Of a DNA stretch of 64,000 nucleotides, positions 1 through 10,416 are shown one piece after another. A program made the translations under genes and the position numbers. The stretch spans positions 833,295-897,294 of the forward strand of contig NW_009799103.1 of NCBI RefSeq assembly GCF_000213175.1, read 5' to 3'. The DNA comes from Neurospora tetrasperma FGSC 2508. Its lineage: Eukaryota > Ascomycota > Sordariomycetes > Sordariales > Sordariaceae. The notes under the pieces were generated by a model. It saw nothing but the letters and a program-made list of their open reading frames with translations, was not told where the DNA came from and did no database searches. Position 1 is the stretch's first letter. Each line of letters opens with the position of its first letter.

Positions 1-2737
1 AAGCGTTGCTTGATTGACGCATCTCGGATATAACAGCAATGCCTGCGACTGACAGGTCAAAACAAGTTGCATCTGCCGGCCGCCGACTCTGACGCGTCCA
101 ATGCAAACCGGCACCTTCGACTCCTTCGACTCCTTCGAGGGGCACGAGAAGCACATATGGCTACCTCCCTCCACGACCCGGTAGCACGCGGCGGCGGCGT
201 AATGCACATTTGGTCTTTGTTCATCCCTTGCATAACCCCCGCGTGGGATCTACAAATATGTAGCCGATGTCCGTGGTCTCCGACAAAGTCGCAACAATGG
301 AATGCGGGCAGTGGGCGGGCAAGGCGGGTTTGCCCACGCTCTCCACGCTGGCCAACAGTTTGAACGGCGAACGGCGATCTGCACATATGTCTCTACCCGC
401 CGCGTCTGGACAACATCTTCGCGTCACACACGCACTTGCAACAATAATCTTTTCGGTCCCGTGAGCCGTGAGACATGATTTGCAGAAGTAGCCGACCGAC
501 AGACAACGACCTCACCTCTTTCGGTCTTTTGACTGACCGTGAAAGCTCGATCTGGACCTTTTGTTTCGCCTACAACTGAAGCTGTCTCGGTTTCTTTTAA
601 TGCTGGTGTCACCCATTTTGACGGATGTTTTGGCAGCAAGCCACAGATACACACAAGCTGGGCTGAGGGTAGCCGCGGCCTGGCCATGGTGTGTCGAGGC
701 AACGCCACTGGTCACACCAAAATAGGAGATTCAAGATCTGGGTTACGCCACGGGGGGATTTTGCAACAAAGGGCAACAAAGAACACCCTGACACGCATTA
801 TTCACATGGCGAGATCTGAGTGGCAAAGACACACGTTAACGATTTCGAGGAATAGGGTCCGGAATGCGGAGAAGACACGGATCGGGGTTTACTCCGGGCC
901 AGGAACGAGCGAACGACAACAGCACCTTGTTATGCCACGCTTGGACCCGTAAATACTGAGGCCGGGGTCTTACAACTTTGGTCCGGCATTGTGCTTGGAT
1001 ATCCTGGAAATACTATTTCATTTTCAGCCTCAAATGGGCGAGACCACAAGCTGCATCGCAGTCCCCCACTTGTGTACAACATGTTCATAAGCAGAAATCG
1101 CTACCCGATAAGATTCCGGACTGGCATACTGCCTCCGGCTCGCCTGTGCCCCCGAATCCCCCACGCGGATAACGGCCCGGAAGATCACCGGTTCCACAAC
1201 GGGCGTCGAGGCGATAATCATTGTCAGCATATCGTATAAAGTATCAGTGCGGCCAAGGGATAGATGAGCCTATGCTCCGTCCGGTTCCTGGTTCCAACTG
1301 TAACCAGCGAGTTACCAACGGCATTTCCCTCTTCAACTCTGCGATCGCGACTTCAATCTTCACCTATGGTCACAAGCTTATGTCGGACGGCAGACATTGC
1401 TGCCAAACCACACCGCGCGAAGATATGGCACAGTAGTCCTTGTGGCCGGCCCTGTTCATTGTAGGAGCCATTCTTCTCACCCATTGAGGGGTGAGTGTGC
1501 AGGTACGTCATCGGCTCCATTGTCGGCCATTTTCTCCTACGGTGGGACGTCACTAGCGGAACATGTTCTAGGAAGCGCCGTTCGTGAAAACACGAGGGGC
1601 GTTCGTTCGGTGAAAATATCTGTGCAGTGCAGTTCGGACGAGGAGTTCCTGGCTGGATTTACATCCCCTGCTCTTGCTTTCGCGGGGGCTCCCGGGGTGT
1701 AGATTCGCAGTCGTTCTTGCATTGACTCCAATTTTCTCCAATATGTCAAACCGAAGTCCTCTTCCCACCTCGATGTTCATCCGGCACTCTGAGCCTTAGC
1801 CGGCGTCACAACTTCTCTTATCCGAACTCATCGTAATTCTACAGTCATCACACCACATGCTGGGCTCTTCGTTATCACACTCAGCCCTAACCCCGAAATC
1901 GGCCTTTCCAGCTTACCCCTGAATGATGAAAACAAACGCCAAGTGTTCAGATATCTTATCTTCCGTCAAGGTGATGCGTCTCTACTTCCAGCTTCTATGG
2001 CTTCTTTCTGGGTTTCTTTACTAGCAGAAGCTTGGTCCTTTCATGGAGAGATCAAGTTCGGGTGCCAGTCAATGTTGAGTGGTGTTGAAACAGGCAAGAG
2101 GAGTCACGTCAATCAATCAGTCAAGTAATCTCTTCTTTCTGAATCACGCAGAACACGGTGAGGCAAGCTCAGTTTGCGTTTGACGATTCCACTATGACGT
2201 TAACAAGCCTGCCGGTGATGATGCAAACACAATTTTCCTACTATAAAGTCCGACTATCCCATTGGTTGTCTACGACCACTTATCGTGCCGACCAAGCTAC
2301 ACCGATATTAACTATTCAAAATCTACAACTCCTCATCTGAGATAACCTATCAATATGATGGCTCTCTGTTCACAAAGAACTTCCAGCCTGTCAATGTTTC
2401 AACTACGATGGACCATGGTAACATATTTTGCCTTTCGGGAGGTTCCCGATGAATTTGATCTGTCGAAATTTGAAGCACAGGCATGGCGCTGACAATGACA
2501 CTTGATGTTTTCCCATCAGATGATTCGTCTATTCCAATTCGACCTATGAGCTTAGATTCTACGGGCACAATGTACGTCTCTTGGTACCACTATGTCACTG
2601 AATCGAAAATATCAAGTCAAATGTCTCCTAAACCTCCTCCAAATTTTGGGTTCCTTTCAACTCTTTCTCGCCCAGTTTCCTATCTACTCATATTGATGAG
2701 ACTCTTTTCATCCGCCGCTCATAACGAACTAAATCAG
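1..2737. other. Gene-poor left flank
   Basis: No reading frame here has a convincing start, composition or splice partner. The short open frames on both strands overlap each other and look random. A TATAAAG at 2242-2248 followed by ATG at 2355 has the TATA-to-ATG spacing (113 nt) seen in the gene family downstream. It could be the promoter and first exon of gene N, but no spliced path that keeps the frame to position 2738 could be fixed. Confidence 0.4.
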
Positions 2738-3743
2738 TGACCACCGAGAAACTCGCAACTCAAATGGGCATAACAACCAATACCCAAGCCATCAAGATGG
2801 GCAAGTCCCTTAACTCTCCAAATTTCCATGCACTTACGGCCACTGACGCTTTACCCTCTTGTACTTCTACCTAGTCAACGAGTTTGCCAACTCTCCAGTT
2901 CCTATCAACGCCCAGAGACGCATAAATATGGCTAGGGCAATCGTTGAGCTGGCCATCGACTCACTGAAAGCGCATCGCAATCTCGACTGGCTCAAGGATC
3001 TCGCTAAACAAGAGTTGGAACGTTCGCTGAGAACGAATGTCACCTCTCGAATGAGGGGGAAACACAATCAGAAGATTCTGCTTTGGTATAAGGTTGTGAG
3101 TGTCATTGAGGGCAAGGATTACCAAATCCTTGTGAGAATTAAGGCCCGAGACTGCGGAGTTGAGGTGGAATAGAGGGTTGGAGTATGGACTTTGGAGGTT
3201 GAAGCGGGGAGTTGGGGGGGAAGGACATTGGCAGAACGCTGGAGATTATAAGAAAGTGCAAAGGAAAAGCAATGGAAAGCTGACGTTGGTATTGGAGATG
3301 CCTGGGGGTAGGCCGGGGATAAAGGAATTTGGCGTTGGGGTTATTATCTGAAACATGAACCCCCCTCTTTGTTACCTCCATGCTCTATGCTGACGACTTC
3401 CACTTGCCTTTAATCTTATCATTGCACTGATAACTCCATGCTCTGAAAAAATTGTTCAATTATCCCACTCTAACGCGTAGAGGTAATGAAGGTTTGGAGT
3501 ATAAGATCGTCGACGAGCCTGACGACATGAAGTTTGTCAGTTACCTCGAAACTTCGCTTGGCGAGCCGTTGGAGGGCAAGGGCAAGAAGAGGGAAACCTC
3601 TGGTAAGTACAAAGATCCCCCTCATAGTTTATTAAGGGGTTGGCCTTTCAACAGTTGCAGATGCTAACGTGTCTGTTATAGCTGGCGTCAAGAAGAGTCT
3701 TGATAGCAGAGATGACAAGGAGGAGGACTGGGGACTTGTCTGA
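2738..3743 (+). CDS. Family gene N, 5'-incomplete, bridge between the two subtypes
   Basis: Unrecognised family; this is the leftmost member. Exons read 2738-2800 (63 nt), 2875-3111 (237 nt), 3483-3602 (120 nt) and 3682-3743, all joined in phase 1. The 237-nt exon is the helical core and has the same length as in genes C and D. It ends in a hydrophobic stretch (VVSVIE) like the other members. The 120-nt exon is acidic and charged. The last exon ends EEDWGLV-stop, the C-terminal signature of genes A-E. So N combines the short upstream exon of the distant members with the tail of the tandem members. Oddities: the donors after 2800 and 3111 read GC rather than GT, the third intron is unusually long (371 nt), and no start exon was found. 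It may be an old functional member or partly decayed. Confidence 0.5.
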
Positions 3744-4107
3744 GATCCCAGTAAGGGCCGAGTGATTTGATACGGAACCTATCCTCACCTGTTCGCATCT
3801 CGTTGAATGTATTCGACTACCAAAACGAAAGATCGATGAACAGTGGCCGTGGGCTGGCCTGGGAGTGGGACAGACATCACGAACCACCTCTCCACCAGCT
3901 CCTCAAACCATTCACTTCAAAACAAATGCTGGCTGGAGCGTAAAGCTACCTAGAGGCAGATAGGTACCGTGACCTCCGAACAGCCTCTGAACAGGCTGTC
4001 TGTTTCGTCAACCTGGATCCACCAAAGCTCAAGTGAAGGGAAACTTCGAACCACGGACCTGGATGATTAGTGCCTGAAAAATCAACCTGTCACTGCGTAC
4101 CACCTGC

Positions 4108-4113
4108 TATAAG
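4108..4113 (+). promoter_or_regulatory. TATA box of gene A
   Basis: TATAAG lies 127 nt before the ATG of gene A. It is followed by a pyrimidine-rich leader ending in CTTGCAACCTCACAACC-like sequence that recurs in the leaders of D and E. The upstream GTGAATTGG element found before B-E is not clearly present here. Confidence 0.6.
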
Positions 4114-4234
4114 AGCTCGCCGCCCTCTCTCTTTCCCAATTCCAAACTTTTGCCTTGCAACCTCACAACCCCAACCATAATCACAACTGCCGACCGACTA
4201 CCACTCTTTAAACCACTACACTATCCCACACAAG

Positions 4235-4960
4235 ATGTCGTCCAACATGTACACCGAGGGCCTCATTTCCCTGAGTAAGTCGCATCTCCATCTGCCACCC
4301 GATTGTCAATTCACCTCTACAAAGGGACTAAAACTTCCTCCCCTCCATGACAGTCAACATACATGAGAAAAATTACCCCCATGATTCTCCCACAGACTTT
4401 CGATTCGGCTACGCGGTCGGCCTTGTCGGCCTAACTGCTCTCAACGTGTCGGGCGACTACACGGCCCAAGAATTTCACGACACCATTCGCGACTATGCGG
4501 CTACTCTTCGAAAGGAGCGGGCCCTGGCCGAGACCGATGAGAACCATGAGATGACTGCGAAGCTCCTTAGCAGGGAGTTTATTTGCTACGACATGCTGGA
4601 CGTTGTTTGCGGTAAGTGTTTACTCTCTGTCAGACCCAGGATGCCCATTTCCAACCCGAACCTATCTGACACCTGCTGGACAGAGCTTCAGAGCAATCGC
4701 AGTGAGACCAAGGCCAACAAAGGTATTGTCTCAAACAACGATATGATCGTCAACAAGGAAGACGAAGTTGTCATCAACAAGAATGATATCGTCCATGTCG
4801 ACGAGGACAACGAGTTTGGTAAGCTATAGCCGAAGATGTGTAGCAATTACATGTCGATTTAACTTGAGCTAACATCCAACGTGATTTAGTCCTGATCAGC
4901 GACGTCGAGAGCGAGACGACCGACTCCGAGGCGGATTCGTCCGAGTGGGAGCTGGTTTAA
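4235..4960 (+). CDS. Family gene A (tandem copy 1), 167 aa
   Basis: Exons 4235-4274, 4354-4611, 4684-4818 and 4890-4960 give an open frame of 167 residues; all three introns are phase 1. Exon 1 encodes 13 residues ending GLISL. Exon 2 (86 codons) is the core, with three amphipathic, probably helical segments: around FRFGYAVGLVGL, around EFHDTIRDYAATLRK, and around LLSREFICYDMLDVVC. Exon 3 is Asn/Asp/Lys/Val-rich low complexity (IVNK, VVINKND, VHVDEDNEFG). Exon 4 is acidic and Ser-rich and ends SSEWELV-stop. There is no signal peptide or membrane segment, so it is probably intracellular. The ATG was chosen because all five copies begin at the equivalent place, four of them MSS. Function unknown. 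Neighbouring copies in the same orientation and the shared promoter support a real gene. Confidence 0.85.
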
Positions 4961-5253
4961 AACCACGAATGCAGATGGTCGGCTGGGGACTTCACTGTGA
5001 GGACGGGATATTGCGCTGAAAATTGGGAAAAGGAGCAAATGGCTGCGAGATATAGAAGCGGTTCAAGTTCATGATGGACATCAGAATAACCTCCGACATT
5101 AAACACAACAAGTTCAGCATTCAATTAATCTTTGTACCTTACCCGCAGTTCTTGAGACTCATTGTTACCTCTACCTTCACAAAGTGCCCCATTGTGACGT
5201 GCTCATTATACGCTGGGGATGATTGTCGAGTTCCCCGTATACATTCAGATTTC

Positions 5254-5470
5254 AGGACTACACCAGTGAATCGGACAACTGTTCACAGATTGGATAGATC
5301 ATTTGGTACAGGTACTCACCGTCGTCTCCCCAGGTCAATCCACACCAGTGAATTGGACAGCTGTGCACAGGCTAGAGGGATTGTGTTCAGGTTCAGGTAT
5401 GCTTTTCGCGGTTTGGTCTTCTGTAATTGCCATTCACCACAACCTAACACTGGTATAAGAACTGCCCCTC
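5254..5470 (+). promoter_or_regulatory. Promoter of gene B with duplicated GTGAATTGG element
   Basis: Two copies of an element start at 5261 and 5343 (period 82). The first has GTGAA (5266-5270), an 11-nt spacer and TTCAC (5282-5286), which form an inverted repeat around CAACTG (5276-5281). The second has GTGAA followed by CAGCTG (5358-5363) and GTGCAC. A TATAAG box lies at 5454-5459, 131 nt before the ATG, inside a block (CACTGGTATAAGAACTGCCC) that is nearly identical in gene C. This looks like a strong, shared, regulated core promoter; the binding factor is unknown. Confidence 0.65.
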
Positions 5471-5584
5471 CACAAGCTTTCTGGTCTCAAACTCTCTCCC
5501 TACACAACACAACCTCGATCAAAATCACAACTGCCGACCGGCCAACTCTCTTCAAAACTTTAAAAAAACACCTATCCAGACAGA

Positions 5585-6304
5585 ATGTCACGCAGCATGT
5601 ACACCAAGAACCTCATCTCCCTGAGTAAGTCGCATCTCCGTGCATCTGCCTTCCTGATTTCGTCAACCTACCTGGGCAAACCAACTTTCTAACACTTCGT
5701 TCTCCATAACAGTCGAAAAACATGAACACAGCTACCCGCATAATCGTCCCACCGGGACGCGTCGTGGCTACGCGGGTGGATTGTTGGGCTTCTTTGCCCT
5801 CTTCGTGGACGACAGCTACACCGCCGAGGAGTTCAAGGAAACCATTCGTGGCTATGTGGCCACACTCAGACAGGAAATTACGCTGGTTGAGAGCGACGAG
5901 GTAATTGCAAAACTTTCCAGCCGCGAGGTCATTTGTTACGATATTCTCTTCGTCTTGTCCGGTAAGAGCCCACCAACCCTTCGATGCCCATTACCAAATC
6001 AGATTCAATTGACATGTACTTGGCAGAGCTGGAGCTCATCGGAACCGTGACCGGCAAGCTTAATGTCTTCAACGGCATGGACAGTGTCGTCGACAAGAAC
6101 GTTTGTGTCAACGAGAACGTTGGCGTTATCATGAACAAGACCGTCGATGTCACCGAGGAGAGCATGGATGCAGACGAGTTTGGTAAGTTCCTCATGACAA
6201 TTGGTGGTTGGGCTAGAGCTAACTGTCGTCGTACCACAGTCAATGTTACGGAGAGCGACGCGGGAGTCTCGGAGGCAGATTCCACCGAGTGGGAGATCGT
6301 TTGA
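5585..6304 (+). CDS. Family gene B (tandem copy 2), 169 aa
   Basis: Exons 5585-5624, 5713-5961, 6027-6182 and 6240-6304, phase-1 introns throughout. Exon 1 encodes MSRSMYTKNLISL. Exon 2 carries the core, with YTAEEFKETIRGYVATLRQE as the second amphipathic segment and SSREVICYDILFVLS as the third. Exon 3 (156 nt) is Val/Asn/Asp-rich (VVDKNVCVNENVGV, VDVTEE). Exon 4 ends DSTEWEIV-stop. The first core segment differs from its neighbours (a Gly/Arg-rich stretch precedes GYAGGLLGFFALF), giving a more hydrophobic segment than in A. The open frame across all four exons and the conserved promoter argue that it is intact. Function unknown. Confidence 0.85.
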
Positions 6305-6601
6305 GCCACCGAGGACTACAGTAGAGGTACCTATAGAGACTTGCGTTGAGCGGAAGTGTCCTGGGAGATTTGGGAGTTTGAAAATTGCAAATTGCTACAT
6401 GACATAGAGGTAGAAATGGTTCAAGTTCGTCATCGGCGTATAGCTACTGAGTGTAAAATACTATAGAATTATCAATTCATAGACCTTTTATATCTATAGT
6501 TCTTTAGACGTCCAATGAGGCACAGAATTTTGGTACCCTATAGGTTCGAGTGCATTTTACGCTGCGGATTACTATCAAGAACTTAGCATATATTCAGGCT
6601 T

Positions 6602-6835
6602 CAGAACCACACCGGTGAATTTGAACAACCATTTACAATTTGGATGGATTAAGTCGGTTTGTGTAGGTTTTTATAATCGTCATACCCAGTCAATCCACAC
6701 ACCGGTGAATTGGACAGCTGTGCACGGATTAAAGGGATTGTGTTCAGGTTCTCATTTATGCTTTTGGCGTTTTTGGTTTTCCGTATTTACCTACTATTCA
6801 ACACAATCCGAACACTGGTGTATAAGAACTGCCCG
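6602..6835 (+). promoter_or_regulatory. Promoter of gene C with duplicated GTGAATTGG element
   Basis: Element copies begin at 6610 and 6700 (period 90). The upstream copy is degenerate (GTGAATTTGAACAACC). The downstream copy is intact, with GTGAATTGGACAGCTG then TGCAC. TATAAG lies at 6821-6826, 138 nt before the ATG. About 130 nt around the second element and the TATA box align closely with the gene B promoter. Confidence 0.65.
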
Positions 6836-6958
6836 CCCCTCCACAAGTTTTCTAGGTCCAAATGCTCTCCCTACTACACACAAACTCCTACGATTTACCC
6901 GAACTGCACTTACCAACCCACCACCTCTCTCCTACCAAATCAACAACAACTCAACAAG

Positions 6959-7616
6959 ATGTCTTCGAACATGGGTACAAACATCATCTATTTGGGTAAG
7001 TTGCATCTCCATCTGCCCCTCGTCCGGTGACCTTGATAGAGGCAGGTACATACCTACCTAGAGGTACTAACACTTCATCCCCAGTCGAGAGGATTGATCG
7101 CCACCCCCGCAACATGCCAGCCATGAAACGTATGGGATACGCGGTTGAGGTTGTTGGTATCGCTATACAGGGCGGTTGTACCGCGGACGATGTCAAGGGT
7201 ACTGTACTCGACTACATCCGCGTCCTTAGACGCAAAATAGATTTTGCCAGCAGTGCCGAGGAAGTCGCCCAGCTTCGTCAAAGGGAGATTCTCTGCGGTG
7301 ATATCATCGCCACCGTATGTGGTAAGTTCTATCACACTTGGATTACATATTTCCATTGCGAGTATAGCTGACTTGTGCTGTGCAGAGCTTAGACAGAAAG
7401 CCACTGTCCACAAAGATGTTGATGTTGTCGTCAACCCCAATACTTTTGTCAAAGAGGATAATGTCGACATCGACGACTTTGGTAAGTGCTGCTCGAAGAA
7501 CAGAGCAGACAAATACTGGTTTGATTGTAGCTAACTGTCGCTGTCTTGCAGTCCTTATCCACGAGATTGGCACCGGAAAGTCCGAGGCAGGAAGTGCCGA
7601 GTGGGAACTTGTTTAA
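6959..7616 (+). CDS. Family gene C (tandem copy 3), 144 aa
   Basis: Exons 6959-6995, 7085-7321, 7386-7481 and 7552-7616, all introns phase 1. Exon 1 is shortest here (MSSNMGTNIIYL). Exon 2 is the helical core (79 codons), starting VERIDRHPRN and ending LRQREILCGDIIATVC. Exon 3 has shrunk to 96 nt (VDVVVNPNTFVKEDNVDIDDF), so the low-complexity segment is about half that of B or D. Exon 4 ends GSAEWELV-stop. Intron 1 contains TACTAAC, a textbook branch site, and an inserted CCTACCTAGAGGTA-type motif. It keeps every feature of the family and is probably intact. Function unknown. Confidence 0.85.
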
Positions 7617-7946
7617 GGCCAAAAATGGAAACAACCTTCGAGGGGGACTTGCTGTCAAGTAATGAAAAGGGAAGCGAAGCCCGAGAAACTTTTGAGAAAG
7701 GAGAAAACCAGGAGTTGAATCTTAACATCGGGTTCTAGTAGTTCAAATTCATAATGGATATGCGAATCCGAGGGAGTGCACGTTCAAGACCTTTAGGCAA
7801 AACAAACACATAATTCTTTGCCATCCACATTCGCCACTCTTTTTTCTACACATCGTGAGATATATTTCTCTGCACAAAGTGCCTTATGATGACCCTCAAC
7901 TACATATACACGCTGCGGATGGCTATCACAACCCAGCCGACATCCA

Positions 7947-8100
7947 AAACCGCACTGGTGAATTGGATAACTGTTCACAGATTAGATGGATAGATTTTGT
8001 TCAGGTTCTTATCGTCGTTCCACCCAGTGCTTTTCGCCTGTCCGGTCACTGGCATATGCCATTCACTTGTTTTCGAACACAGGTATAAAACTGCCCCTCT
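7947..8100 (+). promoter_or_regulatory. Promoter of gene D
   Basis: One element copy: GTGAA at 7958-7962, an 11-nt spacer and TTCAC at 7974-7978, the same inverted repeat as in gene B copy 1. It is followed by a TTCAGGTTCTTATCGTCGT block also seen 5' of B and C. TATAAAA lies at 8084-8090, 134 nt before the ATG, then CTGCCCCTCTATCAGCTTTC, shared with B and C. Confidence 0.65.
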
Positions 8101-8217
8101 ATCAGCTTTCTGGCTCTCCCAAACTTTCTCCTTGCAACTCACAAACTTCTACGATTTAACCCACCGACCAAGCACCTCTCTTCCCTTACAATTTCACAAC
8201 AACAACACCCTGACAAA

Positions 8218-8977
8218 ATGTCGTCCTCTATGCAAAACCCCGCCAAGGAGATTATTTCCATGAGTAAGTCGGACCCCCAACCTCCCCTTATCAGCCAACG
8301 TCGACAGCCGACCTCAACAGAGGCAGTTACTAACAATTCTTCCCCAACAACAGTCGAGAGACTTGATGGCCACCCCCATGGCCTCCACGCCGACAAGCGA
8401 TTTGGATACGCGGTCGGCTTGGTGGGTTGCGCTTTGCAGAAAGGCTACACCAAACATGGGCTCAAGCGCATTATTTGCGACTATGAGGTCAGCCAACGAC
8501 AGGAACTCGCCCTCGTCAAGAGTGACGTCCAGATCAAAAATATCAGTCGCAGGGAGCTCCTCTGCCGCGACGTGCTCGACATTATCATCGGTAAGAGATT
8601 CCATTGACATAAAACATGCGGTGTACGAAACCCGCCGTGGCCATTGCAACTGACTGACGTGTATTGTTCAGAGCTTGAGAACAACGACAGGAGTCGCGAG
8701 CAGGCCAAGGCCAACAATATTGCCGCTTGGAACAAGGACGTTGTCGTCGCGAATGGCTTTGCGGTCCACAACGACAACCAGCCTGTCACCGACAAGAACC
8801 TTGTTGTCAACGAGGACAATGTCGATACCCTCGATTTTGGTAAGTGCTATTGAGAACATGAAGTAGTAGATGAACAACGCCTGGGTCAGAGCTAACTGTC
8901 ACTGTGTTATAGTTCACATCACTGGAAGCGATGTGGAGTGCTCAGAGGAGGATGCTTCTGACTGGGAACTGGTTTGA
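8218..8977 (+). CDS. Family gene D (tandem copy 4), 171 aa
   Basis: Exons 8218-8263, 8354-8590, 8672-8839 and 8913-8977, phase-1 introns. Exon 1 encodes 15 residues (MSSSMQNPAKEIISM). Exon 2 is the core (79 codons), beginning IERLDGHPHG, with the shared RFGYAVGLVG and the third segment SRRELLCRDVLDIII. Exon 3 is the longest of the array (168 nt), with KDVVVANGFAVHND, VTDKNLVVNEDNVDT and DFG. Exon 4 ends ASDWELV-stop, so the Glu before the Trp is Asp here. Function unknown. Exon 3 length differences between copies are all multiples of three, as expected for a repetitive linker under frame constraint. Confidence 0.85.
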
Positions 8978-9384
8978 AGGTTTCCCATGAAGAATGCCAG
9001 GTAAATTGTCACAATGTCTTTTAGTGGGATCCTGTAATGAAGAGGAAAGTCTGGACTTTAGGGATGCTTGTATGCCAATGGTATCTTGGAGTGGACAATT
9101 CAGAATCCAACCTCACAAGCACAAGACATCCGAGGGATACTTCAATGGACTACTCACCGTTCATTATGGGATCTCTTCATAATTGACATCCGAGTGCAAG
9201 TCCAATAACCAATACCTCCAGGCCGAAGAAAACATGATTTTGGCCATGAACCTCTATAATCCCCACTCTTTCCAGAATTCCTCTTGAAAAATAGCTCTAC
9301 CTGTCTGAAGTAAGCGCCCCGTGGTGACCCGTTAATTACAGGCTGTGGATGTTCATCATTGGAATTCCAGCAGACTGGAAATTC

Positions 9385-9555
9385 AGAACCACTTTGGTGA
9401 ATTGGACAACTGCCCGTGCACAGACTAGTTGTACAGAAGGACCAGGTCTTTTTTTCAGGTTTGTACTGGTATTTTCGTTCATCCAGTGCATACCGCCTTT
9501 TTTTTGGGTCTCCCCTTCACTTCACCTCGGACACTAGTATAAAAATTGCCCCTCC
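9385..9555 (+). promoter_or_regulatory. Promoter of gene E
   Basis: One divergent element copy (TTTGGTGAATTGGACAACTG, then CCCGTGCACAG) near 9390-9432; an insertion disturbs the inverted-repeat spacing. TATAAAAA lies at 9538-9545, 157 nt before the ATG, followed by TTGCCCCTCCACAGGATTTC as in the other promoters. Confidence 0.6.
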
Positions 9556-9694
9556 ACAGGATTTCTGGTCCTCAACTTCCTTCCTCTTCGCAACTCACAA
9601 CCGCACAACCTACTGCAAATCAACCCAAAGCACCTACCAGCCAACCCACTTTCTTTCCCTTACCTCAAATTCTCAACAGCTTTCATCAATTACA

Positions 9695-10416
9695 ATGTCG
9701 TCCTTCAAGTCTTCTGTCGATGTCATTACATTGAGTAAGTCGCACCTTCGTTTGTCACCGACTTCGACAGAGGCATTTCATGTTACTAACACTTCGCACA
9801 ACAGTCGAGAGAAGCGATGACCACTCCATCCCCGATATGCACCCTATGAAGCGTTTTGGGTATGCGGTTGGTGTCCTTGGTTTTGCCGCCCTAAAGGGCA
9901 ACTACACCGTAAATGGGTTCAAGGACATGATCTGCCACTATGTGGCTACCTTGAAGCGCGGCCTCGCCGATGCCGACACGAATGAGCTCGTCAAGAAGCT
10001 TCAGTACAGAGAGCAGCTTTGCGGAGATATCCTCTGCGCCCTGCTCCGTAAGAGTCTTTGTCAAACTCGCGATGTCCCTAGGTAGCTAACACTTGTTGTA
10101 CAGACCTGGAGCAGAAGCGGGATGCTACCTCTAAGGATATCAACTTGAACGAAGTTGTTATCACTGACAACAACGATTCGGTCCACAACGCTGTCGAGAT
10201 TGTCGTCGACAATGCGTCGGCCGTCGATGAGAGCAACTCGGATCACGAGTTTGGTCAGTGCTGCCTGAGAACACACCTGTGAAGCAAACAAAAGGATAAA
10301 TTGGTCAGTGCTAACCGTCGCCGTACTCAGAATTCATCAACGAGAGCGATGCCGACGTTTCGCAGGCAGATAGTTCGGAGTGGGACCTTGTTTCGGAGAT
10401 GTCCGACTACCTGTAG
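9695..10416 (+). CDS. Family gene E (tandem copy 5), 172 aa
   Basis: Exons 9695-9734, 9805-10047, 10104-10253 and 10331-10416, phase-1 introns. Exon 1 is MSSFKSSVDVITL. Exon 2 (81 codons) has RFGYAVGVLGFAAL, GFKDMICHYVATLKR and QYREQLCGDILCALL. Exon 3 is low complexity (NEVVITDNNDSV, VEIVVDNASAV) and ends in DHEFG as in A. Exon 4 contains DSSEWDLV but is not terminated there: seven more residues (SEMSDYL) follow before TAG. E is therefore the only tandem copy in which the W-x-L-V motif is internal. The third intron starts GTCAGT instead of GTAAGT. Function unknown. Confidence 0.82.

Larger units (their letters stand above)
4235..10416 (+). repeat. Five-copy tandem gene array, unit 1.26-1.48 kb
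   Basis: Start codons of genes A, B, C, D and E lie at 4235, 5585, 6959, 8218 and 9695. The units are therefore 1350, 1374, 1259 and 1477 nt, all head to tail. Similarity covers coding exons, intron 1, the promoter and parts of the downstream spacer: for example a GTTCAAGTTCATGATGGA-like block follows gene A and a related block follows gene C. Copies are clearly diverged in protein and spacer, so the array is not recent. A decayed sixth copy follows at 11307. Confidence 0.85.
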
